The notes under the pieces: model-generated
The model's input: only the letters and a program-made list of their open reading frames with translations
Database searches by the model: none
Told to the model about the DNA's origin: nothing
Shown here: positions 10,556 through 22,881 of the stretch, piece by piece
How positions within the stretch are numbered: the first letter of the stretch is position 1
Layout: every line of letters starts with the position of its first letter
DNA from: Nyssa sinensis
Lineage: Eukaryota; Streptophyta; Magnoliopsida; Cornales; Nyssaceae
DNA length: 64,000 bases
NCBI GenBank assembly: GCA_008638375.1
Contig: CM018048.1
Coordinates: 55,437,347 to 55,501,346 of the forward strand
Direction of reading: 5' to 3'
Made by a program: the position numbers and the translations under genes

Positions 10556-11548
10556 ACTAGGTTTTTAAGACTCCACTCAATTCGTTTATAAACACTTTCA
10601 TACCTACTTCATTAGAGATGGATCCTTGACAGACCAGATAACTAATCATTCCTAAATTTTATCAAATGGCAGTCCAACAACAACAATAATAGATATTACA
10701 CCTGAATTATCCCATCTCAAAGTCTACCATTAGATGGGTTACCAGGTAGAAATTGAGGTGGGAGGGCCACCTTTATTGTTCCAGAAGCCATTGTCACACT
10801 TACCTGTCAAAAAAAATGATTTATATATATAACAGAAGGAGAACCCTATACTACGCCTAAACTCCAATAGATCAATTATGATAAGTGGTGTGGGAGTTAA
10901 CATATCCCAGTAAGCTTTCATTAATAAGGAGCCGGAGCCATTTCCTAACCTAAAAGCTTTTGAATATGTCAATATGAATACATTTATCCAAATATATTGG
11001 TTGGTCGGTAGATCTAATCTTGTAATTCAATATTTATTTATTATGGTATCACTAACAGCCACAAGACTGAGGACAGAGATGGCCAAGAATTTACACTTCT
11101 GTTTTGAATACATCATCATGTATATATATTTTAGTATATTTATAAAGCCCAAATTAAAGTTTGATTCCATGACAACACGTTTTTACTTGAAAGAAAGCAT
11201 GCCAATGAACACATCACATCTACTAAAACAGATAGAAACATTTAATGTATTGAATTGCTTCATGCCATGCGCAATCAATTTGATTCAATTGTTTGGTAGA
11301 AAGCTCATCTCCAATCCAAGTTTATTTTATGAGAAAATGGTCATGAAATTGAGATGGGTCTGATTTAGCATTGATCTAAAGCCCTTAAAATGAGAAATAA
11401 AAATCATCTTCAAGTAAGAGGTCAAGATCTGACCATCCATGGACTGGATGTGCAGGTTTTGGAGGGTGTAGTACTGCTTCTACATGACACTGGAAGTTGG
11501 GTTTAGGGCTTTCATGGACACGTTGAGTTAATGGGCCACGAGAGAAGG
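10556..11548. other. Intergenic spacer, no gene seen
   Basis: Open frames here (for example 129 codons at 10974-11363) have no recognisable domain, codon pattern or gene context, so I do not call them. Confidence 0.4.
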
Positions 11549-11835
11549 TGATGTAGGACTGATATTCTCTCTGTCAAAATCATACATCTATGTTTTTGAA
11601 TTATCTCATTAGTCTACAATTTATAAATTTGAGTACATTTCAAATTAGTTATTTTAGATAAAAAAATTTTATTTTTTAATAAGATTAATTTATTCTAATA
11701 AGATTAGGACTTTTAATATTTATAATATTAATAATACTTTTAAAGAATTTGTTTTCTGAGTTAATTATTTTCCTTTTTGGGTTGACTATTTCTCTTTTGG
11801 GGAAACTATTCTCTGTGATGGATATTAACATTTCA
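11549..11835 (+). mobile_element. Possible solo LTR related to the element at 13524
   Basis: Starts TGATGTAGGACTGATATTC. It shares 'AATTAGTTATTTTAGATAA' (also at about 13605) and a 'GGGTTGACTATTTCTC'-type right part that resembles 'GAGTTAATTTTCTC' of the 13.5-kb LTR. No internal region or target duplication was confirmed. Inference from partial similarity only. Confidence 0.4.
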
Positions 11836-12055
11836 TACTGCGTCAAAAAAACTCAAACTCTCACAAACAATGGCACTAATCGTTTAATGGTAGAAACTGA
11901 TTGAAAATTGGCTATGGACCTTCTCAACTGTGACTATTTTCGGTTAGATTGAGCTATGGTGTGTGGGAGGGCCAGGATTACTTGAATAGAGCATGCAAGT
12001 TCTTAGCCTAGTGTAACTCAATTGAAGATAGGATTCATTATTTTTCATTATGTTT

Positions 12056-12537
12056 TTAGGGTAAATTATACTGACATCTCTTGAAGTTTCTAACAATTAC
12101 ATTGATTTCTTATTTTACATAATAATATACACAGACCTACCTCCACTCAATTTCTTCATTAAAATGACAAAATTACCATTTTTATGTTTTTTTTGTCAAA
12201 TTTTTAAATTTTAACCATTTTTTATTTTTTAAATAAATATTGATAAAAATATTAAAATAAAAATGAGTTATTTATCTTAAATTTATTTTTATATAAAATA
12301 ATACTAAAACCTTAAAAAAAAAGTTAGAAAAATTGGTTAAACTAAAAAAGTACAAAAATAAATAAATAAAATGGACAATTTTGTCATTTCGAATAAAAAA
12401 ATTTGATTGTAGAAGGTATCTGTATATTATTATGGGAGTATCTGTATATTATTATGTAAAGTATGAGATATCAATATAATTTGAAAAATCTCAGAAGAAA
12501 TCAGTGTAATTATCTAAAAAAAAGTTAGGGTAATTTA
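12056..12537. mobile_element. Foldback/MITE-like element, family A copy 2
   Basis: The left end 'TAGGGTAAATTATACTGAC' and right end 'TTAGGGTAATTTATC' are inverted relative to each other. Inner arms also pair: left 'ACATAATAATATACACAGA' against right 'TCTGTATATTATTATGTAA'. The AT-rich centre matches copy 1 (2630-3048). A short internal duplication of the 'GTATCTGTATATTATTATG' block is visible near 12415-12460. Noncoding. Confidence 0.75.
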
Positions 12538-13523
12538 TCTTTTTTTAATACAAGAATAGAAAATAAGAAACCAAACTCATGTCAATTGCATAAAGATAAA
12601 TATTTATACTACTTGAATAAGCTCTCAATTTTTCATATAATATTATCTAAAAATTCCCTTTATTGCACTTTTCAGAAGATCTAAGTTTTTAGAAGCTTAT
12701 ATTTTTCCTATTTTCTAGTACTCTTTTTTGGTAAGTTATGTTATGTACTTCCCAGTCAAGTTTGAGAAAGAATGCTTGTGCAGCATTGCTCTTTCTTTCC
12801 CCTCATTTCTCTTGCCTTGAAAAGCATTTGGTTGCCTCTGTTTATTTATTACTATTTTGATGGCTATAATTGTATAAAAAGTCATATTGGTATTCCAACA
12901 TAGTTCCCATAAAAATATTAATCCTAAAGGCAAAGACCAAGGCATGAAGGGAAAGTCAATGGTCTTTGTTTGTGGCCTAAAGTCTACTTTAGTTTGGTAA
13001 GAGAGCTTCCTGTTTAGCCTCTATGAAATTAAATCCAGTCAAGCACTATGTTCTCTCCCTTGAAATTTAATTAATTTAAAACATTTTTTTTCCAAACAGA
13101 AAATATATTCTACAATCGTTTTTTTAAAAGTAATAAGAATTTCTTAATTTTAAATTTGAAAATTTTAACAATTATAATAATTACAGAGACAAACAACGAA
13201 GAAAAATAAATTACACATCATTCTAATAAAGAAGTAAGAATAGAACTCACAATATTCTCTTTAAAAGAAGTCATGAATTATTAAGCTATCCCAAATTCAC
13301 TATTGTGCTATGACTTTGATTTGCGTGGTTCCATGTAGTATTGCATTATGATTTTTAATTAGTTGAATCCATAATCTTTTTTTTAGGCATTTTTCAAAAT
13401 TTAGCTGTGGTGATAAGACTTTAATTAAAAATGAGTGACTACACGAAGAAAAGAGGTTCACTCTATAGTTTATAGTCATATTTGACAATATTATAAGTAA
13501 AACAACTCATATTGATGGTGGAT
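12538..13523. other. AT-rich spacer, no gene seen
   Basis: No recognisable coding or repeat structure. Confidence 0.4.
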
Positions 13524-14335
13524 AGATGTGATACATACTAAAAATATGTATTTTGTTTCAAAATTATTGTAAGATTCTTTAGTTTCTATATTTAAACATA
13601 TCTCAATTTAGTTATTTTAGATAACAAATCTATTTTATTAGTTTTATAAGGATTAATATAAAAGTTGTGGTTTTTTTTATTTAAAATATTAGTTTTTTAA
13701 CTTTATAAATATGATGTAATACATCTTTATCATTAAATTTTTTATCAGTAAAATATTTCAAAATTTAGAAATTTATTCTCTTGTTTGAGTTAATTTTCTC
13801 CGTTGGATTTAGAATTCCCCGTATTACTTGAAAATCAAGGAATTCGATAAATATGGATCCAGTGGTATCAATAGATTCCACAAGCTCTTTTATAGAAGAA
13901 GAAAAGAAACTTATATGACAATAATCACCGTTAAAGATGAAGATGAATCTGAATTAGTGAAAGATAATTTTGATAAGATTGAAGTTGTAGTATTAGATCA
14001 AGAAGATAAATTTTCTTGTTATAGGAGATTTATTGTCATCAAAATAAGAGCCTAGATATTCAAGTTTTATAGAAGATACTAAAGAAGAAATTTTTGAGTT
14101 CACGATTCTTCTTGAAAAAATTCAATTATTAATACTAAGTTGTGGAGGACGAGTACATCTAATCAAATTAAGTACAAGTTCTTTTCAAGTAAAAAAAACT
14201 GATGTATAACAGATATAGTACTTACCAAAAATATTTATTTGTAGAACTTATTCTCTTGTTTGGGTTAATTGTTTCCCATTAAATTGAGGATTTCTTATTT
14301 TTCGATATTAACATTGGTCGTATACATTATTCGCA
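13524..14335 (+). mobile_element. Miniature, internally deleted LTR retroelement
   Basis: Left LTR about 13524-13861 (starts AGATGTGATAC). A primer-binding site, TGGTATCAATAG, follows at 13863-13874; its first eight bases match the plant initiator-Met tRNA site TGGTATCAGAGC. A ~310-bp internal remnant contains a phrase resembling the 'RTSSFQ' end of Pol just before the right LTR. A polypurine-like tract, CAAGTAAAAAAAAC, sits at 14186-14199. A shortened right LTR starts TGATGTATAACAG at 14200. Both LTRs share 'TACTNACCAAAAATAT' type text at the start and 'TTATTCTCTTGTTTG' near the end; the right copy lacks about 190 bp of the middle. A short open frame (about 13828-14055) overlaps the LTR/internal junction and is not a recognisable Gag. 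Confidence 0.65.
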
Positions 14336-16591
14336 TTTTTATTTTACATTATATCGTCTGTGCAATAGATTAAGCTAGTTGCCTATCTTAATGTAACTTA
14401 GTTCTATAAGTTTTAAAATCGAAACAACTCCAATTTTATTTTTTATTTTTAAAAATTGAACCAACCCAATTCATTGAGAACGCCTCTAGAGCTACTTGAG
14501 TTTAGAAAACTTGTCAACTTGATATTACTTTTGAGAGTTGACCCTTTTCCAATAAGCCCAAGCCCATAACTTGGGTATTAAAGTGTGGCCACAACTTAGG
14601 TTTTTAAGACTATACATATTTTCCCATCTAATGAAGAAGAACCATAAAATGGTTAGAAAATGTATTAAAACATGTAGATGTTATTTTAGATTCATGCTCC
14701 TTAATCATTAGATTCCACTGCATCCTTTCCACAATTTTATTACAAATGTTTTGACTAAATGAAACTACCAATATCGTCTGTACTTGAGAGAATTGAATTT
14801 TTAACGTCAACCTTCTTTAAATGAAATGTCAAGACTTTATTCCAATGATATAAGAACTTTTGCCTGTATTATAATTACTTTGACGAAGCCACATGATTTT
14901 CATAGTTATAAAAATATATATGATAAATTCTTAAAAGAAATAATAACGAACAAATTGAATTTTCATACAAAATCTACCTAAGTTGTACCCCATAATTTGA
15001 GAAAATTTGAAAAATAAGATTCTCCAATAATTTTTTTCTCAAATTTGAGGAAAAAAATTTTCTAGCCCCCAATACTTTTTTGAGATCTTCAGCCAACAAT
15101 CCACAAAATTTATGAAAATTGGCACCAGATTTAATGAAAAATTAACCCAACAAGTCCTTCAAACCGAGTATCTAAATTGTGTTCCAGAAGTGTGTGCAGA
15201 TGTATTTTTTTAGGTTTGAGGTGTGTGAAGTCATTTGGTGATGGTTTGGCCATTTCTGGACATTTTGGGTACACAAAACTCAAATAAACTTTTTATGGAC
15301 AAAAATAGGCTTCCAACATGCACCAATTTCGTGACTCATCAGATTCAACCTCCCCACATTCACAAAAATCGGAACCGCGAACAATGAAATAATGGAAATC
15401 AAAAGGGAAACAAATCCAAATCGTGCGGTTATCGTCAACATCTTCAAAATTAAAATTTAAACCAAATCCGGCATTGCAAATCTATTCAGAAAACTTCCAT
15501 ATAAATAAACATAGAGTCGTTGAAAAAATTAGGATTTTCAAGCATTGCAAACAGTGAAATTATGAAAAATTTACTCACTCAAAGAAGGAAGAATCATAAT
15601 CTCTTTCAATTTTCACTAATTTGAGAAACAAATAGTGAAAAAACACACAAAGCATTGATTAGATTCAACACAACCACGACAAAATGGGGGTGAAAAGTAG
15701 GTAATCGCACTTTTACATTATAATCATCCGAGTTTATGAATTTCAATCTATATTTGAAATAAATTGAAAAAATTACTTAGTTCAAACAACTATATATAAA
15801 TCAATGGAAAATTATGTTTAACTTAAGAAACATATGCAAATTTCAATGTTGTAACAAAATACTATCAATAACATGTTCAAAATGAATATTCATTATCATA
15901 TTGATATATTCATGCAAACTATGTTTACACATTCAAACAACTACCAAAAAAAATAGATTAAAAGAAGATAAAAAGCAATGAACAACCAAAACGAAAATGT
16001 CAAAAGTGTAGAATATGATAGTAGTGAAATTTCACTATCTTTGACAAAAGGCATTGTAATTTTACTGTAACAATTCAAAATAGTGAAATCTCACTGTTTT
16101 GTTAAATAGTGATTCTCTTCGTACCAAAAAAAAACATTTGTGAAAAAACATCCTTAAATAAGATTTTAAACATTGTTCATCAACACATATATCCTTTATA
16201 TAAATGGGGTGCTAAGAAATCCCAACTTGTTGGCATTGGTATTCAGAAAATGTAGTTGGAATTGGTTTACAACAAAGAATATATAGTTCCTTTGTCTGCC
16301 TTCATTTCCTCTACATATACCTTTGGGAGCCTCTTACACAAGCATTGCTTAAGGCTACTTACAAAGAGAAAGTAAAGGTAATTTAGACAGGTAAATTTTG
16401 ATCTTCAATGAAGAAATCAATGAGATTTGTTATGAAATAGGAAAATAGAAACCTAATTCCATGGCATAGTCCTCCAAAAGAACTAACCCTAACAATATGA
16501 GATTGAATCTTTAAAATTAAAATTGATTAGAATTAAAATCAAATAAGTTCATATTTTGAGATACTTTACCTCGAGTTCTAATTAATTACCC
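14336..16591. other. AT-rich intergenic DNA, no gene seen
   Basis: No ORF of note, no splice-like coding islands. A short palindromic motif, AGTGAAATTTCACT, lies near 16023. The text at 15000-15500 has mixed composition like retroelement debris, but I cannot place it. Confidence 0.4.
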
Positions 16592-16754
16592 TCAAGAAGT
16601 AGCTCAAGTGGTAATAGGTTTAGGAATAAGTGTTTAACACACACCAAGTCCTTAATTCAAATTCTACGGAATGCGTATTTCTTTGGAGGGCAACCAATCT
16701 TAGATTTATCTGATCAATGTGGAGAGCCAGTTTTGTATGCCAAAAAAAAAAAAA
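16592..16754 (+). mobile_element. tRNA-derived SINE
   Basis: An internal RNA polymerase III box A (TAGCTCAAGTGG, 16600-16611), a box B-like motif (TAATTCAAATTCT, 16653-16665) and a terminal A13 run at 16742-16754 define a plant SINE. A weak flanking match (TAATTACCC before, TAATACCC after) could be a degraded target duplication. No coding capacity. Confidence 0.75.
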
Positions 16755-18118
16755 GCTAATACCCAATTCGACAATGCCAAAACAACTTCTCTTTAAAATG
16801 AAATATGAATGAAAGGGTAAAAATTGACCATAATCATTGCATTATGTTAGTAAGTAACTTTCAGAAATGAAATGGTATTTTTTTTAATGCAATCTTGATG
16901 GAAATGATTAATTATCAAGAATCTTGAAGGGAAAGGGAAGCTGCAAATTCATTGGACCACATTACAATGATAACTAGAACTCATAAAAAAGGTAGCACGG
17001 TGAGTTTTGATGAAGCATGTGAGGAAGATCTTTTGTGTTCAAGTTCTTGGTTTAGAGCACTGTCTATCATGATTAATATATGGTCCCCTGGATAATATTT
17101 AAGCATGGATTAGTGTCCAATGCAAATTAACTAGATTATGAGAATCTGTGGCCATGTGATTTCCAATTTAAGTAGGTAACAATTAGCCTCTTATTTCAAT
17201 TAAATTAGTAAGAGTATGTATTTTTTCACTCCTAAATAAAAAATGACAAGACTTACTACTATAAATATAGGTGGGACCTATCACATTTTCTCTAGAAAGA
17301 GAAGTGAGAAAATGGTGTAAAAAAAAACCTGATATACTTAGTATTTTTGCACTCGATTTGGACCGTCACCCACTCCTCCTCCAAACATACCCCTAGTCAC
17401 TTAGCTATTTCTAGCTGTGTGTCTGTGTGTCTCATAGAGGATATTAAGCTACAATATGCTGAGATGATTTCCTCCTCGAATTTAGGAATTTTTTATTGAA
17501 GTTGGGAAATAATTGTTTTAATAAGGTGAAAATACGTTGAGATGATGTGGTTAAAATCTCTCTTTATAAGATAGATCAGAGTTTAAATCACATACTATGC
17601 GTACACACATTTAGAATAATTTTTTCCTCCACTCATTGTACCCAAAAAAAAAAAAAAAAAAATTCAAAAACGAAATTGGGTACAATTGGGAAGCTCCAAC
17701 AAGTAGAGAGCCAGATCAAATGTTGAGGGTCAAAGTTGACATAAATCAAACACAAATTGACATCCTTTTCTTGAAGTGGACACAGAACAAAAAGGTTGTG
17801 AGGCATTGCATTATGACTATAAAGATCCAAATTAGCAATAAGTCCACTGACTAAATCATAAAGTGATACTCCCAATCCGACCAATAAGATCTTTCCTAAG
17901 ATTGTGATTCAAATTCGGTTGATAGCTAACGACATGTCTTCAGTAATCAATCTCCTCTTCCATAGATTCTCTAGATCTAACTTTTAGATATAAAATCAGA
18001 GCCAGATGAGCTAAACAGAAAGACTTGGAATGTGTTGGGTAATCAGATTCTTAATTCAGAGAAAGACTAATAAATCTAAGTATTATTATTGGAAAACACA
18101 AAGTCTCTTATTCAAACT
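16755..18118. other. Intergenic spacer with one weak SINE-like tail
   Basis: No gene seen. At about 17540-17662 a 'GTTTAAATCAC' motif (box B-like) precedes an A19 run, which could be a second decayed SINE. Box A is not convincing. Confidence 0.4.
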
Positions 18119-18312
18119 TCCATAGAGTGAGAAAAAAGTTCAGTGTTAAAATAGTATGAAGAAGTTGTATGATTATTTAAATCGATTGTAAACATGTAAC
18201 ATAAATGATATCATGTTGATACTTTAATTTAAAATATAAATCATATGTCAAAAATTATTTTAAATAATCATGAAATTTTTCCATACTACATTACTATTAA
18301 ACTTTTTTCCTA
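18119..18312. mobile_element. Short foldback element, family C
   Basis: The left arm 'GAGTGAGAAAAAAGTTCAG' followed by 'AATAGTATGAAGAAGTTG' and 'ATGATTATTTAAAT' is answered by an inverted right arm: 'ATTTTAAATAATCATGAAAT', 'CCATACTACATTACTATT' and 'AAACTTTTTTCCTAC'. The whole can fold into a hairpin of about 190 nt. A partial second copy of the left arm is at 19679-19750. Confidence 0.7.
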
Positions 18313-18315
18313 CCA

Positions 18316-18480
18316 ATGGCGGATCTACAACCACTCTAGGGGGGCTGTGGCCTCTACAAAATTTTGAAAATTGGATATTTTACTCCTATTTTCAATAGAA
18401 TTTTTTTTTAAAAAAAAAATTGAAGTTGCCCCTCCCCCCTCAAAAATTTATTCTTATTCCTATAAGAAACTCTTTTAAAT
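18316..18480 (+). repeat. Fragment of a 'GGCGGATCTAC' plant repeat
   Basis: 'ATGGCGGATCTACAACCAC' then 'GGGGGGCTGTGGCC' and 'TTTTGAAAATTG' match the left end of the repeat at 39822 in order and spacing. Function unknown; probably the terminus of an unidentified transposon. Confidence 0.5.
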
Positions 18481-19678
18481 TTAAATTTAAATTTTTATGT
18501 TTTTACACCTAAGTCCATGGTTAAGTCCACAACTGTTTCAATCAAAATGAAAACTTGTGAGAAATAATTGTAAAAGAAGGTTCAGATTTACTATTAAACC
18601 ATGCGACACAAAGCGATTATGGTTGACGAACTCGATTCGGGTCATTAAAAAAAAGGTATTATTATAGGAATGTGTTAAAATGGAGGAGAATATGAAGTAC
18701 CTAGTAGCAAATGTATATGAGTTTTCATGATATTTGGTGACAATGGGGCTTAGGGGATTGGAACATGGCATGTGAGGTGGAGGGAATAAAAGATTGGATA
18801 AGAGAAAAGGGATGTGGTCTCAATTTGGCCACTTGGTGAAGGGGAGGGGGAGATGTTCATCAGTGTGATTGGACTAGTTATTAAAATAAAAAGGGATTAT
18901 CATATAGAGAAATACTTGTATTAGTCGTAAGTATACGACACTCGCGATCAGATTAAGTTGTGCATTACACACGCATAACATTTCTCTTATCATATGTATC
19001 AAACTTTGCTGCCCACAATATCATGATGCCATCTCATTCTTTGATTTCTTCACTTCCAAATTTATCATAGATGATCTTGTGATTTTCCACAAACATCAGG
19101 AATTAAATCAGTTATGTGTTTTCTCTGTTTCAATCTCCCTTTTTTTAAAATTTTTAGTTGATTCAGTTAAATCAACTACTTTTTAAAATACAGTACATGA
19201 TTAAGAGGTGTTTGGAGAAGAGGGGCACATCTTTTACTCTATTATAAAATTATATCCTAAACGTATTTTTAAATATTTTAAAAATTAAAATACACCTTTC
19301 AAAAACTCAACTACAAAATAATTTTACAAAATTTTTCTAAATACATACCAAAACGGATTTTGATTTCCCAGTCGTTGCTATCACCCCAAATGAGTCCTAC
19401 AATAGATAGGAAATAAAAAGTTTACAGTAAAAGAATTCTAAATCCATGTACAAGCAGCTAATTATTGCTAAAGATGTAACTATGAAAAGACTATGCCAGT
19501 CAATAGCTTTTTTAAAAAAATTCTATGCAATTCGATACAAGTGTTATTTTTATGTAAAAAGTGTAACTTCGGTTTATCTCTTTACTCCGTTGTATTAAAA
19601 ATAATAATTATGTAAAATAAATTCTTAACTCTATCCTAACTAAGAGCATCTCTAATGTAAAATATTATATATTTTTAT
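18481..19678. other. Intergenic spacer, no gene seen
   Basis: No recognised coding or RNA features. Confidence 0.4.
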
Positions 19679-19750
19679 GTCAAAGTTGTATGAAGTGAGA
19701 AAAAAGTTCAATGTTAAAATAGTATGAAGAAGTTGTATGATTATTTAAAA
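19679..19750 (+). repeat. Partial copy of foldback family C
   Basis: Repeats the left arm of 18119-18312 nearly base for base over about 65 bp. It is preceded by 'AAGAGCATCTCTAATG', a common start motif of plant MITEs. Confidence 0.65.
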
Positions 19751-19931
19751 AAGTTCATAGAATGGACTCTTGGAAAGGTAGTTATCTAGGTTGTTGGACG
19801 AGTTTAAATATTACAGTTGAATATTTAAAGTAATCACATTTGCTTTGCTAGTAAGAATAACAAATGGGATAGTAAAACTATTTTTTCTGTTAATTATAGG
19901 AGAATGAATAACTTTATCATGTTTTGACAAG

Positions 19932-20310
19932 TTATGAAGCACGAATACTTTATTTTGATTCACGTGTTCGTGTCGGACACTGACACTCTCGGACACTTTC
20001 TTGACACGCGTCCAAACACTTGAATCATGGATGTTGATGATTAAATGAAGAAGTTCTTTAGTTTTTATTTAATAATTTTGTTATTTTAATATATCTTAAT
20101 AATATTTTTAAAATTTGTGTGTTTTATGCTAATTTTAATTAAAATAACATCAGATTTTTATTATATTGTCATATAAAAAATATAAAAAAATTATATATAT
20201 TCAACGTATCCCTAACGTGTCCGTGTCCTATTTTTTAAGAAATAAGGTGTCTGCGTGTCCGTGTCGAATGTGTCGTGTCCGTGTTTCGTGTCTGTGTCTG
20301 TGCTTCTTAG
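19932..20310 (+). mobile_element. hAT MITE, family D copy 1 (379 bp)
   Basis: Termini TTATGAAGCACGAATAC and (inverted right end) CTAAGAAGCACAGACAC form terminal inverted repeats. A perfect 8-bp target duplication TTGACAAG flanks it (19924-19931 and 20311-20318). Both ends are built of repeated CACG/GTGTC motifs ('GTGTCGGACACTGACAC', 'CGTGTCCGTGTC') and the centre is AT-rich. It aligns end to end with 24714-25094 in the opposite orientation. Noncoding. Confidence 0.92.
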
Positions 20311-20999
20311 TTGACAAGTCAAATAAGTATTTCAAAAATAAATATTTAAAAAAAAATTATTTATTGATACTTTTTCAAAATATCTATTTTAATCTTAAAA
20401 ATATTTAAACAAAGAATTCAAACAAATATCCAATTACTTTAAAGATTTGTTTGAACATAAAAAATTTAAAACGGGCGGTGCACCAGTCATGCAAACACAG
20501 ACTTCTTGGGACAACCACAAATATGTACATTGAGGGCCATGAATCAGTGTGTGTGCATCACATGGAATTTTATATCTTTATCTTAAATAAGTACTGTTTT
20601 ATTCTCAATCAAGTATTAAGCATTGGTAATTAGTATAATAATGAGCAAAACCCAAAAGTGTAATCTTAAGAAAAAGTGCAAAGTAGAAGTTGGATGAAGT
20701 TGAGCTCTAACTCCCAAGTGAGAAGTAATAATGAGTAAGCCATGTGACACCCTGTGCCTGGCCCATACCATAATATCGCGATAATTTGGAAGTATAATTC
20801 AGGATACAACTTTTTTTTATTATTTACTAATTTTTAAACTTTTAATAAAAAGATTAAATAAATAAATGAGATGGATGGCATTATTATCGAAGTACGAGAG
20901 GGGATGGATGAGTCGTTTTCCTGTACAAAGGGGCTTTCTCTCTCTAAAACCAAGTAAAGTTTGTACTTGCTAAAGGGGGCAACAAAGTTGAGCTTGTCA
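20311..20999. other. Spacer upstream of the NPY-like gene
   Basis: No gene seen. Probably includes distal promoter of the NPY-like gene. AT-rich, with no clear TATA box I would commit to. Confidence 0.4.
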
Positions 21000-22529
21000 G
21001 ATTGGCGTGCCTGGCACTGTAGCCTGTAGAGAGAGAAAGAAATGGGTGGGGCTCATTGGCTGTCAGCTCAAAGAAGCCAACCCACTTCTTAGTCGGAGCT
21101 GAAAGGCTGAAATAGAGGGAGAAAAATGAAAATTGCGAAATTTTACATAGAAATATCAATATATTGTAATGTGTATCTAATTTTAGATTCTGGGTATTAA
21201 AGTTTGAGTGGAAAAAAAAAGAGATGAGAAAGGTGGTGGTGGGGGCGGTGGTGCTGATTCTAAAGAGATGAGATGAGATGATATTGTGGGAACATTCTGA
21301 GCTTGGCTTTTTGTGTAAACATGGTGTTGCTGGGGTGGCTGGCAAAGATGAGAGACAACTCATCTTTTTGATGGGTGGTTTTTTGTGTTTTTGTTGGGTC
21401 GTTTCGGTGATAGGTAATGGTGGTGGGGTTCTTGGTTTTGTCCCTCAGATAATATTACTGTAGCAGTGCTCGTGCACTGTGTATTCTGCTTTTTTTTCTC
21501 ACTGGTATTGATTCTTGCTACGTAGCCAATGTGTGGGGGTTTGCATTAACTTTTATGGAGGTTTGCGGGTTCATAGCTGGGTTTTAGAGATCGCTCAGGT
21601 TGGACACTCTCTCTCTCTCTTCATTTGATCTTCTTTGGGTTTCTTTCACACTTCTGATGATCTTTGATGTGATTAACTCTGGGTCTGGTAACTTAACCCA
21701 AAAAAATAGAAAGTTCTGGGTCTGGTTAGAGTTGCTGTCATATGGTAATAGAGGAGATTTACTTTTATTTTAGATCATTTTCTGTTTCTGGGCTCTGTTT
21801 AATTGTCTTGTGTTTAGTGTGAAAATGATACGGGGAGGTGCTTTTGGGTTGTGTTTTCGAGTTGAACATGTGTTCTTGTGGTGGGTTTTTAGTTCTTTGT
21901 TTGGTCATTTCATTGGGTTGGTTTCTGTGTTACATGCTGAGTGAATTTTGATGCTTTGTTTTGGGCAATTTTTGTTCTCAGTTTCACTAGTAGTTGGAAA
22001 CAATTTTGTTGGTACTTGTAGTATCGTTGGTTTGTTCACCTATGTAAATTGATTTTCATGATCTTCCAAAAATAATTGATGCTTGTTGTCTACCAATTTG
22101 GTGGTATCTTCAACTCATACCGAGATGTTGTTTTCTGTGGCAGGTGTGAGAAGATTGGTAAAGGAATGTGGATTCTAGGGTTTGGGTTCTGAAATGTTGT
22201 GCATCAGAGGACGCCTTGAGAATTATATATAGCGATAGAGATAAATACATATTATATAAATATATATACATATACGGAGAAAGAGAGAGATTAACAAATA
22301 GGAGGAGGATCGGTGGTGTCGGGGAGAGCAAGTGGGGGTGTCTCTGGTTTTGAGAATCAGTATCTTGGGGGAGCAAGTGTTTGTGAGAGAGTGAGTCTGT
22401 TGGCTATGTCTCCTGGGCTGACCCTCTTTGCCCGGGCTCCGTGGGCTCTGCTACCAAGCAAGGAGGCAAACTCTTATTTGGCTCTCTTCCCATTCAAGAG
22501 AACCATTTGTTAACAAATCACACAACCCC

Positions 22530-22564
<35 letters not shown>

Positions 22565-22881
22565 TCACTCTCACACACACGCACACACACACACAGACAC
22601 ACACACCTTGGTTTGTGGAAAAGATTCGGTCATACTAGAAAATACATCACTTTCTCAGCTTCGATCCATCCTTACCTTTCCTTGAACCCCAGAAAGTTTG
22701 TCACATTCAGAAATTCAATTCTCCCGTCTGTGGTTCTCCCTTTCTTTTCTGGGAATTTAATTCCTCATCTTCTTTTCTGAGCTATAAGGGATTTCATTTT
22801 GTGGAGGTAGTGAATTTGCAGAAATTGTTAAGAGGTTGGAATTGGGATCTTACAGGTAAAACAAAGTTTTCACCAGCCAAA
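21000..22881 (+). promoter_or_regulatory. Probable promoter and 5' leader of the NPY-like gene, with a leader intron
   Basis: The start codon at 22882 is preceded by a long T/G- and CT-rich tract. A plausible leader intron runs from a CAG|GT donor (exon end 21598) to a TGGCAG acceptor (exon start 22144) with a pyrimidine-rich stretch before it. The presumed second leader exon (22144-22881) carries several upstream ATGs and the (CT)n(CA)n array at 22533-22607, so translation of the main frame could be damped by upstream ORFs. The transcription start cannot be placed by eye. Confidence 0.5.
22533..22607. repeat. (CT)n-(CA)n compound microsatellite in the 5' leader
   Basis: About 14 CT units followed by interrupted CA units to 22607, about 275 bp before the NPY-like start codon. 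Confidence 0.9.

Noticed and set aside
10974..11363. 129-codon plus-strand open frame
   Set aside because: No recognisable motif, AT-driven composition, and no promoter or splice context.
13828..14055. 75-codon open frame as a gene
   Set aside because: It begins at a non-ATG codon, overlaps the LTR end and PBS of the miniature LTR element, and resembles no Gag.
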